A stretch of 64,000 nucleotides of DNA from Dysgonomonas sp. PF1-14 (GTDB taxonomy: Bacteria; Bacteroidota; Bacteroidia; Bacteroidales; Dysgonomonadaceae), in assembly GCF_029892965.1 (NCBI RefSeq), contig NZ_JARXWN010000020.1, forward strand, positions 1 to 64,000, read 5' to 3'. The notes beneath the pieces were generated by a model, which saw only the letters and a program-made list of their open reading frames with translations, made no database searches and was not told where the DNA came from. This document shows, one piece after another, positions 54,719-63,479 of this stretch. Positions within the stretch are counted from its first letter, which is position 1. Every line of letters begins with the position of its first letter. Both the position numbers and the translations under genes were made by a program.

Positions 54719-55099
54719 ATGTATTCGTTTGGTAATCTGAAAAACAATAACCTTGCTATAAGTAATGACAATGACTGGTCTGAAATAACCTTGAGGGCTA
54801 CAGTGATTGCCTCTGATAGAATAAGGGAGACTGCAACAAAACTGATTCCGTTATTTCTACCTGTACAGATATTTCAGAATGCTTTTGCCCTAAGGATTAG
54901 AATATTATCAGTAGAAAAAGTCAATATAAAAATAACGAATGGTGCAGGGGCACCAGTGTATCTTCGCCAATATATACCTAGTTCTGTGGATAATGAACTC
55001 AGAATAAGTATTTCAGGTTGGAAATACGGAGATTATAATATTTGCTTTACCAATTCGTCCGGAGTTGCTATTGCAGCAGGAGAATTCAGCATACATTAG
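54719..55099 (+). CDS. Orphan small protein of unknown function
   Basis: The protein has 126 residues without a signal peptide or span. It looks beta-rich (INIKITNGAGAPVYL-like region about 80-95, then LRISISGWKYGDYNICFTNSSGVAIAAGEF), reminding of the small DUF3244-like sandwich proteins, which are normally exported; this one is not. It stands alone with its own promoter and a following terminator (55201). No named family. Confidence 0.55.
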   Translation: MYSFGNLKNNNLAISNDNDWSEITLRATVIASDRIRETATKLIPLFLPVQIFQNAFALRIRILSVEKVNIKITNGAGAPVYLRQYIPSSVDNELRISISGWKYGDYNICFTNSSGVAIAAGEFSIH

Positions 55100-55200
55100 A
55101 TCTAATTAGGCTAAAAGATAATTCCCATACCAGACTTAGCTTATTTACAATTATTAATGGGAAATCTTTTGCAACAGCTACTTGCAAATAGCTATTTTGG

Positions 55201-55236
55201 AAAGAGTGAATCTTGTAGATTCGCTCTTTCTGCCTT
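55201..55236. terminator. Bidirectional terminator between convergent genes
   Basis: AAAGAGTGAATCT / AGATTCGCTCTTT stem (one wobble) 101 bases past the orphan gene stop and just before the YeiH-type gene stop; plus strand continues CTGCCTTTTAG. Confidence 0.65.
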
Positions 55237-56160
55237 TTAGAAGAAGAATTGTATCCAGCAATAAGATAAGACCGCTATTATAATCCAGAGTAATACGCCT
55301 TGCATGAACGTATTGACTCCTGTTTTCTTTACTTCATCTATATTGATAGACGTACCTATAAAGAACAGTGATATCATCATCCCTCTTTTGCCCAGCCAGC
55401 TCAGGTGCTGGTTGGTTTCTTCCATTCCGGGTATGTAGTTGCCTATCAGTATAGCTACGACAAACAGAAAAATGAACCAGGGGATATTTATTCTCGAAGT
55501 GTTGTTCTTATTGAAAAAGGCAATACACAATGCCAGCGGGATAATCCACAGTGTGCGGGTAAGCTTCACTGTCGTTCCAACCTGTAAGGCTTGCTCTCCG
55601 TATGCGGAACAAGCACCGACGACAGAACTTGTATCATGGATCGCTATTGCTGCCCAATAACCGAAATGCGTCTGATCCATATTTAATAAATGTCCTATAG
55701 CCGGAAATATGAATAGGGCAACCGCATTCAGTACAAAGATGACTGCCAGCGAAAAGCTGATCTGATTGTTTTTGGCATCTATCACCGGAGCGATGGCTGC
55801 GATGGCACTCCCCCCACAAATAGCTGTTCCTCCCGAGATAAGCATAGACGTATTTTTCTCCACTTTGAATAATCGTCCCAGTAGTATGCCACTGATCATG
55901 GTTACTGCTACCGACACGATGGTAATCATAAATCCGGTTCTTCCTGTTTGTACTACATCGTGGACAGACATTGCAAATCCCATACAAACAATAGAGCCTT
56001 GCAACAAGTATTTAGTCAGCCGTCCTGTTTTTAGAGTCTCATCTCCTTTATAGAAGAAAGCAAGCAGAATACCTAGTAGTAAAGCTAAGGGTGCAGAAAA
56101 GAAAGGGAATAAACAGCAGATCGGGATAATGTAGTATAATTTGCTTAAAATCTTTTGCAT
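55237..56160 (-). CDS. YeiH family putative sulfate exporter
   Basis: The protein has 307 residues and about ten spans. Family marks are ISGGTAICGGSAIAAIAPVI, AIHDTSSVVGACSAYG and the closing RGMMISLFFIGTSI. YeiH is named a putative sulfate exporter (Cons_hypoth698); its transport substrate is not established here. The start lies 4 bases after ybeY, so the two are co-transcribed. Confidence 0.88.
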   Translation of the reverse strand: MQKILSKLYYIIPICCLFPFFSAPLALLLGILLAFFYKGDETLKTGRLTKYLLQGSIVCMGFAMSVHDVVQTGRTGFMITIVSVAVTMISGILLGRLFKVEKNTSMLISGGTAICGGSAIAAIAPVIDAKNNQISFSLAVIFVLNAVALFIFPAIGHLLNMDQTHFGYWAAIAIHDTSSVVGACSAYGEQALQVGTTVKLTRTLWIIPLALCIAFFNKNNTSRINIPWFIFLFVVAILIGNYIPGMEETNQHLSWLGKRGMMISLFFIGTSINIDEVKKTGVNTFMQGVLLWIIIAVLSYCWIQFFF

Positions 56161-56164
56161 AACT

Positions 56165-56584
56165 TTATTGTCCTAACAGCTTGAGAGCCTCATTTTCACA
56201 CTGAGTCATATAGGCTCTTTCTTTTGGCGTTTTATCATTGATGCCGCAAAGATGCAGGATTCCGTGTATAACAACTCTAAGCAATTCATTATTATAATCG
56301 GTTTGGAATTTTTCAGAATTACTCTTTACCGTATCGAGGCTGATGAATATATCACCCGAAATAATATCATCTTCCGTATAATCGAAGGTAATGATATCAG
56401 TGTAATAGTCGTGCTGTAAATATTCCTTATTCACTTCCAATATCTTTTCATCGGAACAAAAAATATAGCCAATATCACCGACTTTCTTATTGTGAGTAGC
56501 TGCAACTGTTTTTATCCAACTTGTTATTTCTCTCTTCTTGATAGAAGGCATCTTGACTCCTTCGGCATGATATATTACAGGCAT
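56165..56584 (-). CDS. ybeY: rRNA maturation endonuclease YbeY
   Basis: The protein has 139 residues and the YbeY metal motif in HGILHLCGINDK: the first two His are there, while the third metal His seen in E. coli (DH) is Lys here, as is usual in Bacteroidota members to my memory. LEVNKEYLQHDYYTDIITFDY is the other conserved block. It processes 16S rRNA 3' ends and checks ribosome quality. Confidence 0.9.
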   Translation of the reverse strand: MPVIYHAEGVKMPSIKKREITSWIKTVAATHNKKVGDIGYIFCSDEKILEVNKEYLQHDYYTDIITFDYTEDDIISGDIFISLDTVKSNSEKFQTDYNNELLRVVIHGILHLCGINDKTPKERAYMTQCENEALKLLGQ

Positions 56585-56766
56585 AATGTTATGAGATTAG
56601 AAGTGAATTTACAAGTGCAAAGGTAACTTTATTTTTAGAGTTAAGTTCTAGAGAACAGACTTAAATTAAGGATAGACTGCAAATCAATTTTAACTAAAAC
56701 CTCACATTTCTTACAAGTTTATTAGTTTATAGTCCACTAGCTTGCTAGTATTATTTTCTGTTTTTC

Positions 56767-56834
56767 GTAGGGGCTGATCCGCGTGTCTGCCCGTTTATTT
56801 GATCTTCAGGCGAACCCATGGATTCGCCCCTACA
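56767..56834. repeat. GTAGGGGC inverted repeat within repeat copy E
   Basis: CGTAGGGGC and GCCCCTAC are inverses. The interior has GGCGAACCCATGGATTCGCC, a hairpin. Same family as 46374-46449. Confidence 0.5.
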
Positions 56835-56957
56835 AGCTCGTTCCCTTTTGAGGCTCTGCAACCCCCTCTCACTTTGGAGAGGGTCGGGGTGAGGTGAATT
56901 TTAACTAAAAACCTCACATTCCTGACAGAAATTCCAATCTTTAAACTCTTAAACTTT

Positions 56958-57143
56958 TAGAGCCTGTTTAAATTTTACCAAAACATTTTGTTATCGTCCT
57001 TTTTTCGTTCATTTTCAGTCTCTTTTTGTCCGATTTTCCCCTTTCTTCAGCTTGAATAGCCCGCTATTCGCGCTTCAGATAAGAAAAAATCATTCCAAAA
57101 ATAGTTCTGAAAACCTAAACGAATAAAATTTAAACAGGCTCTA
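56958..57143. mobile_element. MITE-like repeat family 2, full copy
   Basis: This 186-base element has perfect 20-base inverted ends (TAGAGCCTGTTTAAATTTTA at 56958-56977 and its inverse at 57124-57143). No transposase frame inside. It interrupts repeat copy E, which supports movement. TA at the very ends may belong to a target duplication. The parent transposase is not in this window. Confidence 0.65.
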
Positions 57144-57355
57144 GATCGTATGTTATTTCAAAGACCACTTTCTCTATAGATAAATCTTTTCATTTTCCCT
57201 ATATCTGTCCTGAGTCAGTAGATGCGAAACTCACCTATCGGTTATAGATAAAACTTATACGCACATAAACAAACACTATTCCGTATCGTGTCAAACTATA
57301 AGAATATTCTTATAACTTTGGGCTATTATAAAGATTAACTAATAATTTCATCATT

Positions 57356-58384
57356 ATGAAAAACATTGCAAGAAAAACATTGGATGAGTTCATCATCGAA
57401 AGACAAGAGGACTTTAAGTACTCTACAGGTGAGCTTTCGCGTCTTCTCAACTCAATTCTTTTGGCAGCCAGGGTAGTGAGCTATAAGGTCAATAAGGCCG
57501 GACTGGTAGATATATTAGGGGCTGTAGGTACAACCAATGTACAAGGTGAAGATCAGAAGAAATTGGACGTGTATGCCAATGATGTATTTATACAGACTTT
57601 GGTAAACAGGGAAATAGTATGTGGTATAGCATCCGAAGAAAACGACAATTTCATTACCATACAAGGATTGGACGAAGGCCACAATAATAAATACGTAGTA
57701 TTGATGGACCCCCTTGACGGATCGTCGAACATAGAAGTAAATGTTTCAGTTGGGACAATTTTCTCTATCTATCGCCGTATTTCGCCGATCGGCTCACCTG
57801 TAACGATGGAAGATTTCCTTCAGCCGGGAGTCAATCAGGTCGCAGCCGGATATATCCTATACGGAACATCTACCATGATTGTATATACTACCGGACGCGG
57901 AGTGAACGGATTTACATTGAATCCGGCAATCGGAAGTTTCTATCTGTCGCATCCTGATATGAGATGCTCTAAAAATGCTAAAACATATTCCATCAATGAG
58001 GGTAATTATGTACATTTCCCTCAAGGTGTGAAAGACTATATTAAATACTGTCAGGAAGAAAAGGATGAACGCCCTTATACAGCCCGCTACATCGGAAGCC
58101 TTGTTTCCGACTGTCACCGCAATCTGATAACAGGCGGTATCTATCTTTATCCGTCTACGCATAAAGCGCCAAAAGGAAAGCTCCGTCTGCTATATGAATG
58201 TAATCCGATGGCATTTATTACAGAACAGGCCGGAGGTAGTGCCACAGATGGTAGAAACAGAATTCTGGAGTTGCAGCCTACCGAGCTTCATCAACGCACA
58301 CCGTTCTATTGCGGAAGTGCTAATATGGTAGAAAAACTCAAAGATTTCATTGCTCAGGCAGACGAAAAAGAAACTAAAAAATAG
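57356..58384 (+). CDS. fbp: Fructose-1,6-bisphosphatase, class I
   Basis: The protein has 342 residues. Conserved blocks: ASEEND (metal-binding region), [40 protein letters not shown], and [22 protein letters not shown]. It dephosphorylates fructose-1,6-bisphosphate in gluconeogenesis. The length fits class I. TAACTTTG at 57313-57320 may be its -7 element; a terminator follows at 58396. Confidence 0.95.
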   Translation: MKNIARKTLDEFIIERQEDFKYSTGELSRLLNSILLAARVVSYKVNKAGLVDILGAVGTTNVQGEDQKKLDVYANDVFIQTLVNREIVCGIASEENDNFITIQGLDEGHNNKYVVLMDPLDGSSNIEVNVSVGTIFSIYRRISPIGSPVTMEDFLQPGVNQVAAGYILYGTSTMIVYTTGRGVNGFTLNPAIGSFYLSHPDMRCSKNAKTYSINEGNYVHFPQGVKDYIKYCQEEKDERPYTARYIGSLVSDCHRNLITGGIYLYPSTHKAPKGKLRLLYECNPMAFITEQAGGSATDGRNRILELQPTELHQRTPFYCGSANMVEKLKDFIAQADEKETKK

Positions 58385-58395
58385 AAAAAGATAAG

Positions 58396-58430
58396 CTCCC
58401 GCAACAAATAAAGAATTGCGGGAGTTTTTA
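58396..58430 (+). terminator. Terminator of fbp
   Basis: A 9-base-pair stem (CTCCCGCAA / TTGCGGGAG) followed by TTTTTATTT, 12 bases past the stop. Confidence 0.9.
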
Positions 58431-58433
58431 TTT

Positions 58434-58499
58434 AGAGTCTGTTTAAGAATCTGTAGTAAATATTTTGGTAAAATTTAAATAGACTCTTAAACAGACTCT
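58434..58499. repeat. MITE-like repeat family 2, degenerate copy
   Basis: Ends AGAGTCTGTTTAAG (58434-58447) and its exact inverse (58486-58499). The inner TATTTTGGTAAAATTTAAA (58460-58478) matches the right arm of the 186-base copy in inverse. It lies just after the fbp terminator. Confidence 0.55.
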
Positions 58500-58595
58500 T
58501 ATATTTGTATAATATAGGATGAACCTTAGCAGACATCAAACGGATTTGATTCTGCCTTCGGCTTTCACTATATTTGTGTCAATAACAGATTTGCT

Positions 58596-59144
58596 ATGAT
58601 AGAACTGGAATTTAATTTGAATGAAGAAGATCATTTGAATCTTCAACTTTATGCTGCTTCACAGAACCCCCTCATCAAAAAACAACGGAAAAGGAGGGCA
58701 TTTCTAATATCAGGACTCTTTGTCCTTTTTGGTATTGTTTCTTTTTATTCCCTGTCGTCTTATGCCGGATGTATTTATATTGTACTGGGGGTTATATTTT
58801 TTATCCTTTATCCGTTCTATTCAACTTGGCTTTACAAACGTCACTTCAAGCGTCATGTAAAACAATATTACGATCAGGCAGCAAGCAATCATATTTCGAT
58901 GAAGATAGATGATGAAAATATAATGACATACGATGCTAAGGGAGAAAGTACAATAAAAATAAAGAGCCTGATTGAAATTATAGAGATCAGCGACTATTTC
59001 TATTTACAGCTTAGTAAGGCAGCATACCATGTAATCCCAAAGAAGAAGATTAATTCTGTGGAATTGTTGCGTCAGCACTTAATAAAATGTGCAAATGCCT
59101 ATAATATTCCTGTAACTATCGATCTCAATTGGAAATGGAAGTAA
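58596..59144 (+). CDS. YcxB-like protein
   Basis: The protein has 182 residues with two adjacent membrane spans (about 35-52 and 58-75; FLISGLFVLFGIVSFY and YIVLGVIFFILYPFY) and a soluble C-terminal YcxB-like domain. It resembles the next gene in layout and both end in NxxWKWK. Function unknown. The genes overlap by 10 bases. Confidence 0.7.
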   Translation: MIELEFNLNEEDHLNLQLYAASQNPLIKKQRKRRAFLISGLFVLFGIVSFYSLSSYAGCIYIVLGVIFFILYPFYSTWLYKRHFKRHVKQYYDQAASNHISMKIDDENIMTYDAKGESTIKIKSLIEIIEISDYFYLQLSKAAYHVIPKKKINSVELLRQHLIKCANAYNIPVTIDLNWKWK

Positions 59145-59710
59145 AGCCTGAATCCGTCACACTGGAATACGAACTTACTGCAGATGATTTTCTGAATCTT
59201 CAACTATATTATGCGTCGACAGACGAAGCAGCAAGAAAACAGCGCAAAAAAGAAAAATACAGGATGCTCGGTTTGTCTGTTCTTTGTGGTCTGATATTGC
59301 TGTTCGAAGGAGATTACCGTATCTATTCATATCTCTTCTTAGGGTCGGCACTATTGTTTTTTCTTGTCTATCCATGGTGGTCTGCATGGTTCTATAAACG
59401 AATGTATAAGCGGCAGATAGCCGAAACTATGAAAGAGAGTTTTCCACATGCTACAAAACTTTTATTGGATGCCGGCGTTATAGATGTCGATACTAAAAAC
59501 GGATACAGCCGTTTTACTGCATATGATGTGAAATCAATAACCGAAACAGGAGCATACTTTTTTATAACAATGTCTCAGTTTATTACAGTTATTATCCCTA
59601 AGAGCAGAAAGGATAATACGACAACAGAGGAGGTTGAAAGCCTGTTGAGGGCATACGAAGCAGATTATAAAGTTCCGTATAATAAAAATATAGACTGGAA
59701 GTGGAAATAG
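59135..59710 (+). CDS. YcxB-like protein, paralogue
   Basis: From ATG 59135 the protein has 191 residues (a TTG at 59129 would add two). Same layout as the gene before: LEYELTADDFLNLQLYYAST, two spans, then a C-terminal domain ending NIDWKWK. Tandem copies may form a heteromer. Function unknown. Confidence 0.7.
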   Translation: MEVKPESVTLEYELTADDFLNLQLYYASTDEAARKQRKKEKYRMLGLSVLCGLILLFEGDYRIYSYLFLGSALLFFLVYPWWSAWFYKRMYKRQIAETMKESFPHATKLLLDAGVIDVDTKNGYSRFTAYDVKSITETGAYFFITMSQFITVIIPKSRKDNTTTEEVESLLRAYEADYKVPYNKNIDWKWK

Positions 59711-59865
59711 CAAAGTTTTAGCATATTTCACATTTTAGTTAATAATTTTAGGCAAAAATGTAATCTCTAGTTTGCATTTTTAGTACATTTGTACCGGCAA
59801 AAATTAGGAGAACTTTATGATCTTCGTGACTATAACCTGAAATAACAACAAGTATATTATATATC

Positions 59866-60876
59866 ATGGAATTAATAAAACAAATCGTAGAAAGGGCTAA
59901 ATCGAACAAACAACGCATTGTTTTGCCCGAAGGAACAGAAGTAAGGACTATTAAGGCTGCCGATCAATTGATTGCGGACGGTGTTGCCGATATTATTCTA
60001 GTTGGGGATACAAAGGAAATCAAAGACCTGGCGGCAAGCCTCGGATTGAAAAATATAGATAAGGCGACAATTGTTGATCCTGCGGGTTACGAAAAGAAGG
60101 AAGCCTATACCAATCTCCTTTTTGAATTGCGGAAAGCTAAAGGAATGACCATCGAACAAGCTGCCAAGCTGGCAGAAGACCCTTTGTATATAGGATGTCT
60201 GATGATTAAAAACGGTGATGCCGATGGTGAAATAGCCGGAGCACAGAATACAACAGGTGATGTACTTCGTCCTGCACTCCAGATTATAAAAACGGCACCC
60301 GGAATCAGTGTTGTATCAGGAGCTTTTTTGATGTTCACTACTCAGAAGCAATACGGAAAAGACGGACTACTGGTAATGGCAGATTGTGCTGTAACTCCCG
60401 ATCCTACAGCCTCTCAATTAGCTGAAATTGCTGTTGCAACAGGCAACACAGCGCGTGCACTTGTGGGCGAAGAACCACAGGTTGCTATTCTTAGCTTCTC
60501 TACAAAAGGAAGTGCTAAACACCCGTTGGTAGATAAAGTGATAGAAGCTACACAACTTGCACAGAAAATAGATCCTACCATGAATATTGACGGAGAACTA
60601 CAGGCCGATGCTGCTCTCGTTCCGGCTGTAGGCAGCCAGAAAGCACCGGACAGTAAAGTTGCAGGTAAGGCAAATGTACTTGTATTCCCGTCACTCGAAA
60701 CGGGTAATATTGCTTACAAGCTCGTGCAGCGTCTTGGTGCAGCCGAAGCCGTTGGCCCTATCCTTCAGGGAATGGCCGCTCCGGTACACGACCTCTCGCG
60801 TGGCTGTTCGGTAAGCGACGTTTACAATATGGTGGCTATTGCAGCAAATCAGGCTATTGCAGCTAAAAACAGATAA
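59866..60876 (+). CDS. pta: Phosphate acetyltransferase
   Basis: The protein has 336 residues, the short Pta form. Family blocks: RIVLPEGTEVRTIKAADQL at the start, DGEIAGAQNTTGDVLRPAL, SFSTKGSAKHP and the late AVGPILQGMAAPVHDLSRGC. It exchanges acetyl-CoA and acetyl phosphate. With ackA two genes on it makes ATP from acetyl-CoA. A TACATTTG at 59784-59791 is a likely -7 element. Confidence 0.95.
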   Translation: MELIKQIVERAKSNKQRIVLPEGTEVRTIKAADQLIADGVADIILVGDTKEIKDLAASLGLKNIDKATIVDPAGYEKKEAYTNLLFELRKAKGMTIEQAAKLAEDPLYIGCLMIKNGDADGEIAGAQNTTGDVLRPALQIIKTAPGISVVSGAFLMFTTQKQYGKDGLLVMADCAVTPDPTASQLAEIAVATGNTARALVGEEPQVAILSFSTKGSAKHPLVDKVIEATQLAQKIDPTMNIDGELQADAALVPAVGSQKAPDSKVAGKANVLVFPSLETGNIAYKLVQRLGAAEAVGPILQGMAAPVHDLSRGCSVSDVYNMVAIAANQAIAAKNR

Positions 60877-60958
60877 TAAAATAATTATGAATTACAAATG
60901 GCTCATAACCAACAACTCATAATTCATAATTCAAAACTTATAATTTTAAAAAACACCT

Positions 60959-61924
60959 ATGGCAGAAATCATAGAACCTATTGAGGAATTCGGACTAAGT
61001 ACCAAACATAAAAAAAGGTCGCTTTTTTCCAAAATCGGAGTTGTCGGCTGTGGTCGCGATGGCAGGCATATTGTTAGCCTTACAGCCCTTTCGGGAATGG
61101 AGGTGGTTTTCATCGAAGTGTCCGACGAAAGAATACAGGAGGCCTTGAGAGATATAGAAAACGGCCTTGATACAAAGATCGAAAACTGGGGGTTGACCCA
61201 GAGTGAAAAGCGTGCTACTATGGGACGCGTAAAAGGATCGCTTAACTATAGCGATCTGAAGGGATGCGACTTCGTTATCGAATGTATCCGTTACGAAGCC
61301 AATGGAGAGCGCAGTATAGAACTTCGTAAAGAAGTATTCCGTAATCTGGAACTGGTTTTGGCCCCCGATGCAATCATTGCTACCAATGCCACTACCGTTA
61401 TCATAAGCGAGCTGGCAGCAGACCTTACGCATAAAGAACGCTGTATAAGCCTGCATTTCCCGATTACACACACCGAAGCAAAATTGCTCGAAGTGGTAAG
61501 GGGTACATTCACATCACAGGAGGCTATAGATAAGATATATCTGTTTGCCAACATGATCAAATATACACCTATACCTGTCCACGAAAGTAGCGGCCTTGTC
61601 AGTTTCCGCTTGTTGATCATCATGCTCAACGAAGCCTGTGAAATATGGATGGAAAATGTAGCCTCTATCGAGGATATCGACAAAGAGTTTACCATTATAT
61701 ACGGTCAGCGGTATGGTATATTCCATCTGGCAGATATTATTGGTATAGAGAAGCTTGTGATGATGATGGAAGACATGTTCCACGAATACGGAGACAAGAA
61801 GTATAAGGCGTCGCCTGTGCTTTGGCGCCTCTACCGTTCCAAACAACTTGGTAAATCTACAGGCAGAGGATTCTATATCTACGACAAGGCAGGAAAGCAA
61901 CTTGGTCTTAACAATTTAATTTAA
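60959..61924 (+). CDS. 3-hydroxyacyl-CoA dehydrogenase family protein
   Basis: The protein has 321 residues. The NAD site is GVVGCGRDGRHI (residues 27-38), then FVIECIRYEANGERSIELRKEVF and ATNATTVIISELAADL, the family order, with SLHFPITH at the catalytic-His region (usual HFFNP). The C-terminal domain ends GRGFYIYD, as in 3-hydroxybutyryl-CoA dehydrogenases. It lies between pta and ackA, 4 bases before ackA. This suggests a role tied to acyl-CoA balance. Substrate is not certain. Confidence 0.8.
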   Translation: MAEIIEPIEEFGLSTKHKKRSLFSKIGVVGCGRDGRHIVSLTALSGMEVVFIEVSDERIQEALRDIENGLDTKIENWGLTQSEKRATMGRVKGSLNYSDLKGCDFVIECIRYEANGERSIELRKEVFRNLELVLAPDAIIATNATTVIISELAADLTHKERCISLHFPITHTEAKLLEVVRGTFTSQEAIDKIYLFANMIKYTPIPVHESSGLVSFRLLIIMLNEACEIWMENVASIEDIDKEFTIIYGQRYGIFHLADIIGIEKLVMMMEDMFHEYGDKKYKASPVLWRLYRSKQLGKSTGRGFYIYDKAGKQLGLNNLI

Positions 61925-61928
61925 CAGC

Positions 61929-63128
61929 ATGAAGATATTAGTATTGAACTGTGGCAGTTCATCTATCAAATATAAGCTCTTCAATATGGAGAGCAATGAA
62001 GTGGTGGCTCAGGGAGTTGTCGAGAAAATAGGACTGAAAGGATCGTTTTTGAAGTTCCCGCTGCCAAATGGAGACAAAGTAGTACTGGAAGGAGAAATTC
62101 TGGAGCATCAGGCAGGTATAGAATATATACTCGGTGTTCTTACCAGCGAAAAATATGGTTGTCTCAAGTCTTTGGACGAAATAGATGCAGTAGGGCATCG
62201 CGTTGTACATGGTGGCGAAGAGTTCAACAGCAGTGTGTTTATTACCGATGAGGTGATAAAGAAGATGGAGGAGTGTATCGAACTTGCACCTCTGCACAAT
62301 CCGCCTAACCTTGCCGGAATATATGCCGTAAGAGAACTTATGGGCGATATACCTCAGGTTGGCGTATTCGATACCGCATTTCATCAGACAATGCCGCCCG
62401 AAGCCTATATGTACGGATTGCCATACTCCCTGTATGAAAAATATGCTATCCGTCGCTACGGATTTCATGGTACAAGCCACCGCTATGTGTCGCGTAAAGG
62501 CTGTGAGTCGTTGGGCGTACCTTACGAAAGCCAGCGTATCATTACAGCACACATCGGTAACGGAGGTTCACTGGCAGCTATCAAAGACGGTAAGTCTATA
62601 GACACATCTATGGGAATGACGCCGGTAGAAGGCTTGTTGATGGGTACACGTTGCGGAGATGTAGATGCGGGTATTGTTTCATTTATTATGGAGAAAGAGA
62701 ATATCGGCACACAGGCCATTTCTACTCTGGTGAACAAGCATAGCGGTCTGTTAGGCGTATCAGGCGTATCTTCCGATATGCGTGAGCTCAATGCAGCTAT
62801 GGAAGCCGGAAACCCGAGGGCTAAACTGGCATTCGATATATTCGTTCACCGTATCAAAAAATATGTGGGTGCTTATGCAGCTGTTCTCGGAGGGGTTGAT
62901 ATACTGATGTTTACCGGAGGTATAGGCGAAAATGCATCGAATGTTCGTGAACTGGTTTGTGCCGATATGGAATATATGGGTATAAAACTCGATAACGAAA
63001 AGAATGCTAAGATACGTGGTGATGAAGCCGTAATCAGTACGCCCGATTCTAAAGTAACTGTTATAGTTGTACCTACAGATGAAGAATATATGATAGCTTC
63101 CGATACAATGGAGATTGTGAACAAATAG
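61929..63128 (+). CDS. ackA: Acetate kinase
   Basis: The protein has 399 residues. Blocks: ILVLNCGSSSIKYKLFNM at the start, AVGHRVVHGGEEFN, YGFHGTSHRYVS, HIGNGGSLAAI and LMFTGGIGENA. It turns acetyl phosphate and ADP into acetate and ATP. Last gene of the pta operon; terminator at 63160. Confidence 0.97.
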   Translation: MKILVLNCGSSSIKYKLFNMESNEVVAQGVVEKIGLKGSFLKFPLPNGDKVVLEGEILEHQAGIEYILGVLTSEKYGCLKSLDEIDAVGHRVVHGGEEFNSSVFITDEVIKKMEECIELAPLHNPPNLAGIYAVRELMGDIPQVGVFDTAFHQTMPPEAYMYGLPYSLYEKYAIRRYGFHGTSHRYVSRKGCESLGVPYESQRIITAHIGNGGSLAAIKDGKSIDTSMGMTPVEGLLMGTRCGDVDAGIVSFIMEKENIGTQAISTLVNKHSGLLGVSGVSSDMRELNAAMEAGNPRAKLAFDIFVHRIKKYVGAYAAVLGGVDILMFTGGIGENASNVRELVCADMEYMGIKLDNEKNAKIRGDEAVISTPDSKVTVIVVPTDEEYMIASDTMEIVNK

Positions 63129-63159
63129 GGCTATTCGTTTGTAATTCAATAGTATATAT

Positions 63160-63187
63160 AAAATCGGTGCAGTTTGTGCCGATTTTT
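63160..63187 (+). terminator. Terminator of ackA
   Basis: An 8-base-pair stem AAAATCGG / CCGATTTT with an 11-base loop, followed by a T-rich tail, 31 bases past the stop. Confidence 0.65.
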
Positions 63188-63285
63188 ATTTGTTTATAAT
63201 CTGCAAGGTTCTTTAACAAAATCCTTGACATTCTGCCTGTCTCCGTTAAACAAATTTAAACTGTTAAAATTACACTCATTATTCT

Positions 63286-63316
63286 TTGGAATATTCCCCA
63301 ACGCCCCCTATCTTTG
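63286..63316 (+). promoter_or_regulatory. Strong promoter without a gene behind it
   Basis: TTG (63286-63288), spacer of 20, TATCTTTG (63309-63316). It is one of the best matches in the window. The next plus-strand signal is a terminator at 63363, so the transcript would be about 70 bases. Confidence 0.65.
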
Positions 63317-63323
63317 TAATGTG

Positions 63324-63392
63324 TTTTTCATAGTATTAGATTTAAGGTTAACAATGAAGATTGGTTGTCGTGATGACAACCTTTTCTTTTTT
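63324..63392 (+). ncRNA. Candidate small RNA
   Basis: Between the promoter at 63286-63316 and the terminator hairpin at 63363-63392 lie about 65 bases with no conserved frame. The only short frame (MKIGCRDDN and on) crosses the hairpin. The next gene is on the other strand. The 3' end GGTTGTC/GACAACC stem plus T-run is like that of bacterial small RNAs. Function is unknown. Confidence 0.4.
63363..63392 (+). terminator. Terminator of the candidate small RNA
   Basis: GGTTGTC / GACAACC stem, loop GTGAT, followed by TTTTCTTTTTT. Confidence 0.7.
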
Positions 63393-63479
63393 ATAAAGTA
63401 CACATAGCTTCCGCTGGTTTAGAAAAGCCATAATTGCCTTATATGGGTTAAAATCTGCATTCTCTTATCTATTATAATA

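Larger units (their letters stand above)
56686..57184. repeat. Intergenic repeat family 1, copy E (with nested insertion)
   Basis: It starts TTTTAACTAAAACCTCACAT and ends TATAGATAAA at 57175-57184. The first 65 bases nearly equal copy A. A second head is at 56898-56913. The copy is broken by the 186-base MITE-like element at 56958-57143: the sequence left of it (ACTCTTAAACTTTT) and right of it (GATCGTATGTTATTTCAAAG) together follow copy A's run near 6010-6040. A GTAGGGGC inverted repeat also sits inside (56767-56834). Confidence 0.65.
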
